Assembly (NCBI GenBank): GCA_043819345.1
Contig: JBDREX010000027.1
Span: forward strand, 1-34,757
Length of the DNA stretch: 34,757 nucleotides
Direction of reading: 5' to 3'
Source of the DNA: CAYRDK01 sp043819345
Lineage (GTDB): Bacteria; Omnitrophota; Gorgyraeia; Velamenicoccales; Velamenicoccaceae
Below, one piece after another: positions 27,503 to 34,757 of the stretch. Within the stretch, counting starts at the first letter, position 1, and each line of letters opens with the position of its first letter. Below the pieces are notes generated by a model. It saw only the letters and a list, made by a program, of their open reading frames with translations, was not told where the DNA came from and ran no database searches. A program made the translations under genes and the position numbers.

Positions 27503-27664
27503 ATGAAAGACCGTAAGCAGCTTGAATATAAGGAAGCGAAGGGGTTGCTTGAGGTGATTAGGGATTATAGTTACGCGCTGGGGCTTTTAGATGACTATGA
27601 TTACAAGCGGCTTAAAGTTAAAAGAACTTCAGATGTAGTAAATTTAATTAATAAGAATAATTGA
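27503..27664 (+). CDS. Small 53-residue protein, possibly a RhuM/Fic-like fragment
   Basis: The frame from ATG 27503 encodes MKDRKQLEYKEAKGLLEVIR, DYSYALGLLDDYDYKRLKVK and a short end VVNLINKNN. The sequence 'A..ll.vi.dY.yALglLDdYDy..L' resembles a helical segment of larger RhuM/Fic-type proteins, so it may be a remnant, but this is a weak likeness. There is no clear ribosome site, and the gene ends eight bases before the next start. Confidence 0.45.
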   Translation: MKDRKQLEYKEAKGLLEVIRDYSYALGLLDDYDYKRLKVKRTSDVVNLINKNN

Positions 27665-27671
27665 GGGTTAT

Positions 27672-28460
27672 ATGAAACGGTTTTTTTTAAAAAACATTTT
27701 ATACTTTTTTATTTGTATTGTTTGTTTTATAGCGGTGATGCCTGCTTGGGCGGGCGCGCAGGAGGCGATGCAAGTGGCCGAAACACTTTTTTTACAGGAG
27801 CATTATTGGCAGGCCATTGACGCTTTTCAGGATGCCATCAAAGAGCATCCTGATGATTCTGATTTGGTTGCGCAGGCAGATTATTTCACCGGCGCCTGCT
27901 ATGTGCATCTTTTTGATTTTCTGACAGCAAAAAAGAATTTTGAGACGGTTGTTGGTAAATATAAGGAAAGCCCCTATTATGAGGATGCTTATCTTGCTTT
28001 AGGGGATATTGAGTTTTTGCGGGAGAATTTCCAGGAAGCACTTGATGTTTATTATGACTTTTTATCTGAGAATCCCGGGAATAAACGCATGGCGACGGTA
28101 TATTTCAGGCTGGCTGAAATTAACGCGAGATTAGGCCGTAAGGATGAATTTAAGAAATACATGGGGAAACTGCAGCAAGAGTTTCCTGAATCTTTTGAAT
28201 CTAAGGATGCCCGCAGGCTTTTGGCGAGTGATGAGTTTTATACAGTTCAGGTTGGGGCTTTTACGGATTATGACAATGCTGAAAAATTTATTTCGCAGCT
28301 GGATGCTAAGGGGTATAAGGTTCATTCTGTTTTATGCATGCTTGCCGGCAAGAAGCTTTGCCGTATCCGCGTAGGTAAATACAGGACGATGGATGAGGCC
28401 AAAGAGCTTAAAAAACGCCTGCAGGCTGATGGGTATTTCGCCAAGATCCTTCCGCAATAA
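27672..28460 (+). CDS. Exported TPR protein with C-terminal SPOR domain
   Basis: This 262-residue protein has a signal peptide (ILYFFICIVCFIAVMPAWAG) and four TPR-like helix pairs from about 30 to 180 (AETLFLQEHYWQAIDAFQDA, AKKNFETVVGKYKESPYYED, LGDIEFLRENFQEALDVYYD, YFRLAEINARLGRKDEFKKY), similar to BamD/YbgF-type TPRs. A SPOR domain closes it (EFYTVQVGAFTDYDNAEKFI, LCRIRVGKYRTMDEAKELKK). SPOR domains bind denuded peptidoglycan glycan, often at the division site. It lies between miaB and miaA, in the same orientation, with a gggtt ribosome site. Confidence 0.88.
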   Translation: MKRFFLKNILYFFICIVCFIAVMPAWAGAQEAMQVAETLFLQEHYWQAIDAFQDAIKEHPDDSDLVAQADYFTGACYVHLFDFLTAKKNFETVVGKYKESPYYEDAYLALGDIEFLRENFQEALDVYYDFLSENPGNKRMATVYFRLAEINARLGRKDEFKKYMGKLQQEFPESFESKDARRLLASDEFYTVQVGAFTDYDNAEKFISQLDAKGYKVHSVLCMLAGKKLCRIRVGKYRTMDEAKELKKRLQADGYFAKILPQ

Positions 28461-28488
28461 CTAAAAAAGACACAAGGCCACAAGACAC

Positions 28489-29454
28489 ATGCCGCATGTA
28501 AAAGTAAAAAAAGAAAAGCGCTTAAATAAAAAGAAGAAGGTAATTTTTATTGTCGGCCCAACGGGTGTTGGCAAAACAGAAACAGGTTTGAAGCTGGCAG
28601 AATTTTTTCCTTGCGAATTTGTTTCAGCGGATTCCATGCAGGTTTACAAAGGTATGGATGTTGCAAGCGATAAGCTTCCTTTAGCGATGAGGCGCCGATA
28701 TCCACATCATCTTGTGGATGTTATCGCTTTGTCTAAGGATTATGATGTGGCGCGTTTTTGTAAGATGGCCTTAAAGGCGATAGGTGAAATTTTTGAGAAA
28801 AAAAGGATTCCGGTTGTGATTGGCGGTACGGGCCTTTATATAGAATCTCTTATTTATGGTATTTGCCAGGTTTCAGCGAAGGATAAGAATGTCCGCTTAC
28901 GAATTGAAGAAGAAATAGACCGCATGGGATTGGATTATGCGCATGAAAAGCTTAAAGGCATAGACGCGGTATGTGCTCAGCGTATTAGCTGTCATGACAG
29001 GCACCGTATCGCAAGGGCACTTGAGGTGTATGAGTTAACGGGCCGGCCATTTTCCGTGCAGCAGGAACGCAAAGGCGGCCTCCTGAGCCGTTACGAGGTG
29101 TTTCAATTTGGCCTGCGGCGGGATAGAAGTGAGCTTTATGAGCGTATTGACCAGCGGGTGGATTTCATGATTAATAGCGGCCTCTTGGATGAAGTCAGGC
29201 TTGTTTTAAAAAAGAAGCTGAGCAAGACTGCTTATTGTTGTATAGGTGTGCGTGAAATAGAAGGATTTTTGAAAGGCGAATATGATTTAACCGAGGCCGT
29301 GCGCCTGATCAAGAGAAATTCACGTCATTTTGCCAAGCGCCAATTAACATGGTTCAATAAAAATAAAGATATTGAGTGGATAGATTTAGGTAAAAATTTT
29401 GGCGCGCAAGATGCCGCGAAATTGATTTTTGAACGGATTGCAGACAGAATATAG
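28489..29454 (+). CDS. miaA: tRNA dimethylallyltransferase MiaA
   Basis: This 321-residue enzyme transfers the dimethylallyl group to A37 of tRNA, the step before MiaB. It has P-loop GPTGVGKTETGLKLAEFF, FVSADSMQVYKGMDVASDK, HHLVDVIALSKDYDVARFC, VIGGTGLYIESLIYG, a tRNA-binding region and RHFAKRQLTWFNKN near the C-terminus, as in the family. An extra basic N-terminal segment (MPHVKVKKEKRLNKKKK) precedes the fold. A later start is not available as ATG, so ATG 28489 is used although its ribosome site is weak. Confidence 0.96.
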   Translation: MPHVKVKKEKRLNKKKKVIFIVGPTGVGKTETGLKLAEFFPCEFVSADSMQVYKGMDVASDKLPLAMRRRYPHHLVDVIALSKDYDVARFCKMALKAIGEIFEKKRIPVVIGGTGLYIESLIYGICQVSAKDKNVRLRIEEEIDRMGLDYAHEKLKGIDAVCAQRISCHDRHRIARALEVYELTGRPFSVQQERKGGLLSRYEVFQFGLRRDRSELYERIDQRVDFMINSGLLDEVRLVLKKKLSKTAYCCIGVREIEGFLKGEYDLTEAVRLIKRNSRHFAKRQLTWFNKNKDIEWIDLGKNFGAQDAAKLIFERIADRI

Positions 29455-29466
29455 GGGAAGCCGTAA

Positions 29467-30273
29467 ATGAAGAAAGTAGCACTTGTTTTTTGGCTTATAC
29501 TGATGTTGTTGCAAGCCCAAACTGCTTTTGCTAAAAAGCTCGCGCCTGAGGCAGGATTTGTAGAAACATTTAAATCGGCCAATGGCCTTTGGCGCGTTGA
29601 GATTACATATAAGGGTTATCCGCAGGATAGCCCCAGTGATTGTTCATTCTTTGAAGGAGATTATTTACAGTGGCAAAGAGAGATTCCTCTGACACCCGGC
29701 AGGGTCTTAGTTGCTGACAACGGCTGTTCTATTGTGATGACACGATGGGGTTGGTATGATGAAGATGGCGCTAAGGGGTTATTGTTTTATAATAAAGAAG
29801 GCGACTTGTTGAAAGAGGTGGCTTTTAGCGATGATCCATCCAGAGGGAGTTTGCTTTGGATGGATGCTTTTGTTATGGCTGCTGATGGAAGTTATTGTAT
29901 TGTTGCTTCGCATTGGCGTGATCAAGGAGAGGCGAGATTACGGTTGTATGATTGCCGGACGGGCAATCTTGTATGGCGCAGGAGTTATATGCTGGAACGT
30001 GAAATCATTGAGCCTGTCCAGGTCAGAATAGCTAATGGCGGTAGAATGATTTTGGTGGCTGCCTACAACTATAGTACGGCGGATATGGCGTATTTTGTTT
30101 TAGATAAGCAGGGAGATATTTTATGGCAGGAGAGCTTTTACCACAATTTTACTTGGGATAAGAAGGACTATATCAGGATGGATGAGAAAGGTTTTAATTT
30201 TGAAGTGTTTGATAGGGCTCAAAATCGCTATCGGTGCTTTCAGCTGGAAGATAGAAGAGTTATTGAATTATAG
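29467..30273 (+). CDS. Exported protein of unknown function, beta-propeller-like
   Basis: This 268-residue protein has a signal peptide (MKKVALVFWLILMLLQAQTA, cleavage after FA) and a beta-rich body with repeated aromatic motifs such as MTRWGWYDEDGAKGLLFYNK, YCIVASHWRDQGEARLRLYD, NLVWRRSY and FVLDKQGDILWQESFY. This 'lxD..G..lW...y' pattern is seen in PQQ- or WD-like propeller blades, so an extracytoplasmic propeller is possible; no enzyme motif is visible. The gene begins 12 bases after miaA, with ggggaag as ribosome site, and ends just before a tandem repeat array. Confidence 0.7.
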   Translation: MKKVALVFWLILMLLQAQTAFAKKLAPEAGFVETFKSANGLWRVEITYKGYPQDSPSDCSFFEGDYLQWQREIPLTPGRVLVADNGCSIVMTRWGWYDEDGAKGLLFYNKEGDLLKEVAFSDDPSRGSLLWMDAFVMAADGSYCIVASHWRDQGEARLRLYDCRTGNLVWRRSYMLEREIIEPVQVRIANGGRMILVAAYNYSTADMAYFVLDKQGDILWQESFYHNFTWDKKDYIRMDEKGFNFEVFDRAQNRYRCFQLEDRRVIEL

Positions 30274-30284
30274 AGTTGTGAAAA

Positions 30285-30430
30285 CGAGTTTGCGGGTTGA
30301 CGGGTTTGCGGGTTGGCGGGTTTGCGGGTTTGCGGGTTGACGAGTTTGCGGGTTGACGGGTTTGCGGGTTGGCGGGTAAAAGCAAATACGAGTTCGCGGG
30401 TTGACGAGTTTGCGGATAAAAGCAAAAGAT
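30285..30430. repeat. GC-rich minisatellite array
   Basis: About eight imperfect units of tttgcgggttgacggg (variants with ggttggcggg and cgagtttgcg) run in tandem and end with aaaagcaaa. They lie after the exported protein gene and before a regulator gene. Units are not separated by unique spacers, so this is not a CRISPR array. Confidence 0.85.
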
Positions 30431-30512
30431 AAAGATAAAATGGTTGACGACAAATGGAGATAGAGTATATAATTATAAAAGTTATAAAGATTATAAAAAA
30501 ACGGAGAGTAAA

Positions 30513-31097
30513 ATGGAAATTTTTTCAACATTTGAGATTTCAAAAATTTGTAATGTACATCACACAACAGTTATCTGTTGGATCAAAGAAAAAAAGCTTT
30601 TGGCTTATTTAACTCCAGGTGGCCATCGCCGGGTCAAAAAAGAAGATCTTTTGGATTTTATGTGTAAATTTAGCATTCCGATTCCTGACACGCTTGCCCG
30701 TTCCAATAAAAGTATTTTGGTCGTTGATGATGATCGTGAAGCCCTGGATGAATTAAGTTCGGCTTTAAGGGCGGAAGGTTTTGAAGTGAATTTGGCTTTC
30801 AGTGGCTTTGAAGCGGGGAAAAAGGTGTATGTTTCTAAACCCGATCTTATCCTTTTGGATTTCATGATGCCGGGGATGGACGGTTTTGAAGTCTGTTCTA
30901 TCTTAAAAAGTGATAAAGAAACGGCTTCTATTCCAATTATTGCCGTAACGGCTCTTAATGGTGGTGATGAAGTTGAAAAGATTAAAAAATGCGGTGTTAA
31001 GCTTTATTTTTCAAAGCCTCTTGACTTAGCCCGGTTGATTAAAGCAGTAAGGGATGTTTTAAAAATTAGTTGTGGTGTTTATAAATCTGTGGCTTGA
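30513..31097 (+). CDS. HTH-receiver fusion regulator
   Basis: This 194-residue protein is reversed compared with usual response regulators: an N-terminal MerR/excisionase-type HTH (FSTFEISKICNVHHTTVICW, then TPGGHRRVKKEDLLDFM) and then a receiver domain (KSILVVDDDREALDELSSAL; phosphoacceptor Asp116 in LILLDFMMPGMDGFEV; Lys in LYFSKPLDL). The TPGGHRR wing matches the DNA-binding excisionase-like domain found at the start of such fusions. ATG 30513 with cggagag is preferred to an ATG at 30444 that would lie in a repetitive, lysine-rich stretch. It begins the signalling gene group. Confidence 0.9.
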   Translation: MEIFSTFEISKICNVHHTTVICWIKEKKLLAYLTPGGHRRVKKEDLLDFMCKFSIPIPDTLARSNKSILVVDDDREALDELSSALRAEGFEVNLAFSGFEAGKKVYVSKPDLILLDFMMPGMDGFEVCSILKSDKETASIPIIAVTALNGGDEVEKIKKCGVKLYFSKPLDLARLIKAVRDVLKISCGVYKSVA

Positions 31098-31133
31098 GGA
31101 TTTTTTGAAAGGCCGGCTAAACCTTTTGGTTTT

Positions 31134-31511
31134 ATGAAAGAGCAAAGAAAAATCTTAGTCATTGATGATGAGTCAGACGCGCTTGAGCTATTAAAGGTGC
31201 GTCTTGAATCATATGGGTATATTGTTCTAACCGCGTTAAATGCCAAACAGGCTTTAGAATTGGCCAAAAATAGGCCGGATATTATTCTGTTGGATTTATT
31301 GATGCCGACCGAAGAAGAGGGTTTACGTATTTTCTCTGCTTTAAAGGCAGAGAAAATGACACAATTGGTGCCTATTATTTTTTTAACGGGTAAGGCTGAA
31401 GAAGGTGATAGGCTTATACAACTTGGCGCGCGCTTTTTTCTTGAAAAGCCTTATGAAGCTGAAGAACTTCTTAAGAGAATAGATTTAGCATTAAAAAGAG
31501 ATAGCGAGTAA
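31134..31511 (+). CDS. Single-domain response regulator
   Basis: This 125-residue protein is a receiver domain only: KILVIDDESDALELLKVRLE, phosphoacceptor Asp54 in IILLDLLMPTEEEGLRI, Thr in PIIFLTGKAEEGD and Lys in FFLEKPYEAEELLKRI. There is no output domain, so it passes phosphoryl groups or signals through protein contact (CheY/Spo0F-like). It probably works with the 31640 kinase or the incomplete sensor at 34230. The ribosome site is weak. Confidence 0.93.
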   Translation: MKEQRKILVIDDESDALELLKVRLESYGYIVLTALNAKQALELAKNRPDIILLDLLMPTEEEGLRIFSALKAEKMTQLVPIIFLTGKAEEGDRLIQLGARFFLEKPYEAEELLKRIDLALKRDSE

Positions 31512-31527
31512 AGCCCTCTGTTTAATC

Positions 31528-31563
31528 AATGAGAAATTATCAACTATATGAAAATTTCTCATT
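31528..31563. repeat. Hairpin repeat AATGAGAAATT/AATTTCTCATT
   Basis: Perfect 11-base-pair arms (31528-31538, 31553-31563) enclose a 14-base loop. On the minus strand it contains GTTGATAATTTCTC, the same as the hairpin after gvpA (1696-1725), so it is the second copy of a dispersed element in the opposite direction. Confidence 0.65.
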
Positions 31564-31639
31564 AAGCTTCGGGATAAAAAATACCAACACACTAATGTAA
31601 GGAATAAATACCTACTATAGGCAATGTTAAGGAGATTTT

Positions 31640-33577
31640 ATGCCACGGAAATCTGTCCTTTTTGTTGATGATGACGATACCTTTTTAAAAGAATACGCTG
31701 AGTTATTCGGTACGCATAAATATCAGGTTTTTACCGCTCAATCAGGAAAAGAAACGAAAAAAATCCTCAAAAAAATCCACCCCAACATCGCTTTCCTGGA
31801 TAAGAAACTTTCTGATATGGATGGACAGGATCTTATTAAGGAATTTAAATCAAAGTCAAAGAATACATCCCTTGTTGTTATGACCGGGCATGCCAGTGTT
31901 AAATCTACGATTCGCGGGTTGCGCGAAGGAGTCGCGGATTATCTGGTGAAGCCTTTGGATCCGGAGAAAATTTTAAAAAGAGCAGAAGAAATTATTAAGT
32001 CGCAGCAGCAGGAACATAACCGCATTAAGAAATTGCATCATTGGGCGGATTTGCAGAATCAAAAATATAGATACCTTTTTGAGGGCTCGTGTGGCGCGAT
32101 TTTTATTGTGGATGCGCTGGATATGACGGTTGTGGATTGTAATTCAAGTGCTTTGGCTTTAATGGGGCATAAAAAATCGGCATTAGTCGGCAGGAGCTTG
32201 ATTTCATTTTTTTTGACACAAGACAGGCAAAAGCACGAAGGTTTTTTTAAAAGCTGTGTTCAGTCTTCCCTTATGACAATGGATACAAATATTATAGACA
32301 GTCAGAAACGAACCATCCCTGTTTCTATGAATGTGATTTTTTTAAAGATTGGCCGTAAAAAATACGCGCAGGTTATTATGCATGACCTGAGGCGTTTAGT
32401 TCAGGCGAAAAATGTCGTAATGGAAGTGCAGCATAAATATCGCCTCCTCGCAGAAACAGCGGTTGAAGGGATCTATCAGGTGGATAGCACCGGAAGGTTT
32501 GTTTTTGTCAATGAGGCGTTTCTGGATATTTTTGGCTATCGCATTGAGGAGATGTTGGGCAAGAGCTTTATGCTTATTGTTGCTGACAGCCACGCGCAGG
32601 AGGCTCAGAAGAAAATAAAAGGGGCTTTAAATGGGGAAGTCGTTAAGGGCGAATTTATATGCCGTCATAAATCAGGAAGGGAGATTTTTGTTTATTTCAG
32701 CGTAGTCCCATTGAAGACAGGGGGCAAAGTAGATGGATTTACCGGGATTTTGATGGATATAACCCGGCAGCGATTTTTAGAAGATGAGCTGCGTAATAAC
32801 GCCAATCGCCTGGAAAAAGCGGTTGTTGTGCGCACGCAAGAGCTTGAAAGAATAATGAAGGATTTAGAGAGAGCGAATCAGAAGCTGAGAGCGGACGATG
32901 CGTTAAAATCTGAGTTTGTGGCAAATGTCGCGCATGAAATTAAGAACCCCTTGTTTTTAATTAGGGAAAATATTGCTTGTGTACAGGATGGGTTATTGGG
33001 AGAAATTGGTGCTGAGGCTGCAAAAATTCTTAAGGTCGCGCATAAAGAGATTGACAGGCTCTTGCGCCTGACAGGGAATATGTTGGATCTTATAAAGCTG
33101 GAACTGGGCAAGATGCCGTTAAAAAAAGAGAATTTTGATTTAAGAACTATTTTTGAGGATATTGTTTTTACTTTTAAGGATGAGTCCAAGAAAAAAAATA
33201 TTGAGTTAGTAGCGGAGATAGAAAATAACCCTTTGTGGATAGAAGCGGATAGAGATCTCATGAAAGAGGTTGTTATTAACCTGTTAAACAATGCTCTTAA
33301 ATATAGCCCTGAAGGCAAGCGTATTGTCTTAAGAGCTTGCGGAGCTGATGGATATGTGAGGCTGGAGGTTATTGACCAGGGGCCGGGGATTCCTGAGGAA
33401 ATGCGGGAGAAGGTTTTTGATAAGTTTTTCAGGATTTTTTTAGAAAAGGCTGAAGGGACGGGGCTTGGTTTGTCTATTGTTAAAGAGATTGTTGACGCAC
33501 ATGAGGGGCAAATTTGGGTGGAACCGGGAGAAGGCGGAGGGTCAAAGTTTGTTGTTTTGTTGAAGAAGGGAAATTGA
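31640..33577 (+). CDS. Receiver-PAS-PAS sensor histidine kinase
   Basis: This 645-residue soluble kinase has an N-terminal receiver (SVLFVDDDDTFLKEYAELFG, Asp54 in NIAFLDKKLSDMDG, Lys in YLVKPLDP), a first PAS domain (about 145-255; YLFEGSCGAIFIVDALDMTV), a second PAS domain with PAC (about 265-380; GIYQVDSTGRFVFVNEAFLD), a coil, a HisKA domain with phospho-His432 in FVANVAHEIKNPL, and a HATPase with NNALKYSP, DQGPGIP and GTGLGLSIV. There is no membrane helix, so it senses an internal signal. The receiver at the N-terminus lets it be controlled by another kinase. A good ribosome site (aaggaga) precedes ATG 31640. Confidence 0.95.
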   Translation: MPRKSVLFVDDDDTFLKEYAELFGTHKYQVFTAQSGKETKKILKKIHPNIAFLDKKLSDMDGQDLIKEFKSKSKNTSLVVMTGHASVKSTIRGLREGVADYLVKPLDPEKILKRAEEIIKSQQQEHNRIKKLHHWADLQNQKYRYLFEGSCGAIFIVDALDMTVVDCNSSALALMGHKKSALVGRSLISFFLTQDRQKHEGFFKSCVQSSLMTMDTNIIDSQKRTIPVSMNVIFLKIGRKKYAQVIMHDLRRLVQAKNVVMEVQHKYRLLAETAVEGIYQVDSTGRFVFVNEAFLDIFGYRIEEMLGKSFMLIVADSHAQEAQKKIKGALNGEVVKGEFICRHKSGREIFVYFSVVPLKTGGKVDGFTGILMDITRQRFLEDELRNNANRLEKAVVVRTQELERIMKDLERANQKLRADDALKSEFVANVAHEIKNPLFLIRENIACVQDGLLGEIGAEAAKILKVAHKEIDRLLRLTGNMLDLIKLELGKMPLKKENFDLRTIFEDIVFTFKDESKKKNIELVAEIENNPLWIEADRDLMKEVVINLLNNALKYSPEGKRIVLRACGADGYVRLEVIDQGPGIPEEMREKVFDKFFRIFLEKAEGTGLGLSIVKEIVDAHEGQIWVEPGEGGGSKFVVLLKKGN

Positions 33578-33595
33578 GATATAAAGTGTTAGAGT

Positions 33596-33770
33596 AAAAA
33601 CTAGTTTGCGGGTTGACGGGCAAAAACAAATATGAGTTTGCGGGTTGACGAGTTTGCGAGTTGACGGGTAAAAACAAATACTAGTGTGCGGGTTGACGGG
33701 TTTGCGGGTTGACGGGTAAAAACAAATACTAGTGTGCGGGTTGACGGGTTTGCGGGTAAAAGCAAAAGAA
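33596..33770. repeat. Second GC-rich minisatellite array
   Basis: Units of tttgcgggttgacggg alternate with a spacer-like aaaacaaatactagt. Copies of gcgggttgacgggtaaaaac occur three times, and the array ends in aaaagcaaaagaaaaaac. It is intergenic between the kinase and a receiver gene. Confidence 0.85.
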
Positions 33771-33811
33771 AAAACAAAAAACCAGATTGATTCGGTCGCT
33801 TCGCTCCCTCA

Positions 33812-33830
33812 CCTGCCTGCGGCAGGCAGG
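33812..33830. repeat. GC palindrome CCTGCCTGCGGCAGGCAGG
   Basis: This is a near-perfect palindrome of the CCTGCCTG family in the gap before the last receiver gene. It is flanked by ttcgcttcgctccctca-like and caatgac-like bases that resemble the element upstream of gvpA. Confidence 0.65.
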
Positions 33831-33873
33831 CAATGACGGTTTGCAAGCAAGAGCAGAAGCAGAAACAAAGAAT

Positions 33874-34245
33874 ATGAAAAAGATTATTATTATTGATGAT
33901 GATAAGGCGTTTTTAGAGGAGTTTTCTGGTTCTCTGACCCTGGAAGGGTATCAGGCCATTTGCCTGACAGATGAAGAAGCGTTGTTGGATGAAATCCAAA
34001 GGGAAAAGCCGGACCTGATTTTTTTGGATTTAAAAATGAAGAAAGTGAACGCTTTTAAATTTGCCGGTGAGCTCACAAAAGAAAAAAAGACAAGCGCTAT
34101 TCCCCTGGTAGCTGTAACGGGTGTGTATGTAGAGGATGAGTTTAATATGATTATGAAGTCATGCGGGATTATGTCTTGCTTAACGAAGCCGGTGGATATT
34201 GTAAGTGCTGTTAAAACGATTGAAGCGCTATGCCTAAAAAAATAA
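33874..34245 (+). CDS. Single-domain response regulator
   Basis: This 123-residue receiver domain has KKIIIIDDDKAFLEEFSGSL, Asp52 in DLIFLDLKMKKVNAFKF, Thr in PLVAVTGVYVEDE and Lys in SCLTKPVDIVSAVKTI. The upstream extension of the frame (29 codons) is repeat and palindrome sequence, so ATG 33874 is used. The gene overlaps the sensor gene at 34230 by 16 bases, pointing to a kinase-regulator pair. Confidence 0.92.
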   Translation: MKKIIIIDDDKAFLEEFSGSLTLEGYQAICLTDEEALLDEIQREKPDLIFLDLKMKKVNAFKFAGELTKEKKTSAIPLVAVTGVYVEDEFNMIMKSCGIMSCLTKPVDIVSAVKTIEALCLKK

Positions 34246-34757
34246 TTGTTCATATTTTGAATGAGAATCTATGTAAGCAGAGAAGGCTGATCTGCCTTGG
34301 GATAGTACTTGCAATTATTTTTTGGGTTTTTGAATCGGCTTTGCATTTTTTTGTATTTAAAACGTGTTGTTTTATGCGCTCTTTTTTTCTTCCTGAGGCG
34401 CATGAGCTTTGGATGCGTATGATGGTTATGAGTATGTTTATTTTTTACGGGGTATATTCTCAATATCTTATGAATTTGCGCAAAAAAGCTGAAATTGAAA
34501 ATGAGCGTGTTTTATCTGAGTTGAGCCAGATTTTTCAGACAGCCGGTGATGGGATGAGGGTGGTTGATAAGGATTTTAATGTTATTAGAAGGAGTGCCAC
34601 TTATCTTGATTTGTGCGGCAGGCAAAGTTCTGGCGATTGGAAAGAAAAGTGTTTTGATGAGTTTCCCGGAGAGCTGTGTGAGACCGATGCCTGCCCTTTA
34701 CGCCGGATTATGCGCGGAGAAAAACGCATAAAGACAGAGGTCTGTAAAAAACAGGCT
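34230..34757 (+). CDS. Membrane sensor (probable histidine kinase), N-terminal part
   Basis: The open frame from ATG 34230 runs off the window end (176 codons). It has two membrane helices (LICLGIVLAIIFWVFESALH and MRMMVMSMFIFYGVYSQYLM), a short coil and a PAS-like domain beginning LSQIFQTAGDGMRVVDKDFN, VIRRSATYLDLCGRQSSGDW. The end has several cysteines (KCFDEFPGELCETDACPLRR), a pattern of PAS domains with a Cys cluster. By position and design it is probably the sensor partner of the receiver at 33874; the kinase domain itself is not in the window. Confidence 0.8.
   Translation, partial: MPKKIIVHILNENLCKQRRLICLGIVLAIIFWVFESALHFFVFKTCCFMRSFFLPEAHELWMRMMVMSMFIFYGVYSQYLMNLRKKAEIENERVLSELSQIFQTAGDGMRVVDKDFNVIRRSATYLDLCGRQSSGDWKEKCFDEFPGELCETDACPLRRIMRGEKRIKTEVCKKQA

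Noticed and set aside
30285..33770. Repeated GC-rich units that might look like a CRISPR array
   Set aside because: Units are tandem and vary in length with no unique 30-40-base spacers; no cas gene is present in the window.

Overview
The window is low-GC bacterial DNA. It carries a large, chaperone-rich gas vesicle (gvp) gene cluster, followed by a short phage-like integrative remnant and a two-component signalling region. No rRNA or tRNA gene was seen. The gene style fits an uncultured Gram-negative-type bacterium: AMIN, SPOR, PilZ and bactofilin proteins, many short palindromes inserted in frame in genes, and GC-rich minisatellites between genes. Omnitrophota is my best guess, from general familiarity only and with low confidence.

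Layout. (1) 1-1210: the right end of an IS3-family element, a response-regulator receiver domain cut by that insertion, and a TM-helix membrane protein. (2) 1336-21860: the gvp region, almost all on the + strand. It holds gvpA, three coiled-coil repeat proteins that are GvpC-like candidates, two DnaJ-type zinc-finger proteins, a zinc ribbon, gvpN, an Hsp20/GvpH protein, an ArsA/Get3-type ATPase and a Cdc48-type double AAA ATPase. A 31-residue cationic peptide follows. Then come five GvpF/L paralogues (one fused to a J domain), gvpG, gvpO, two GvpJ/M-type shell proteins, gvpK, a pair of small C-x9-C-x2-C-H proteins, an acyl carrier protein, a membrane coiled-coil protein, an AMIN-TM-coil-PilZ protein, a ferredoxin, a bactofilin and a YvlD-like membrane protein. 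(3) 22148-23371: a minus-strand REC-HTH regulator whose leader carries a c-di-GMP-I (GEMM) riboswitch followed by a terminator, with repeated ATGTGCGG boxes on both sides. (4) 23390-26288: a mobile-element remnant with a strong promoter and terminator around a putative small RNA, a phage replication protein O domain, a MerR-like HTH and a large serine recombinase. The recombinase gene runs into the 5' end of miaB. (5) 26201-29454: miaB (without its TRAM domain), a TPR-SPOR protein and miaA. (6) 29467-34757: a secreted protein, then five signalling genes (receiver proteins, a hybrid-type kinase and a truncated membrane sensor) separated by GC-rich tandem repeats.

How it may work together. GvpA forms the vesicle wall, GvpJ/M, K, G, O and F/L start and assemble it, and GvpN drives growth. 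The Hsp20, J-domain, DnaJ zinc-finger, ArsA and Cdc48 genes suggest dedicated handling of very hydrophobic shell subunits. The PilZ protein and the c-di-GMP riboswitch next to the cluster suggest, by inference, a link between buoyancy and c-di-GMP. The most unusual points are the GvpF/L-J fusion with separate DnaJ zinc-finger proteins, the GvpC-like 33/40-residue repeats, and several families of palindromic DNA inserted in frame in genes. Those insertions can be seen directly by comparing the GvpF/L paralogues with each other.
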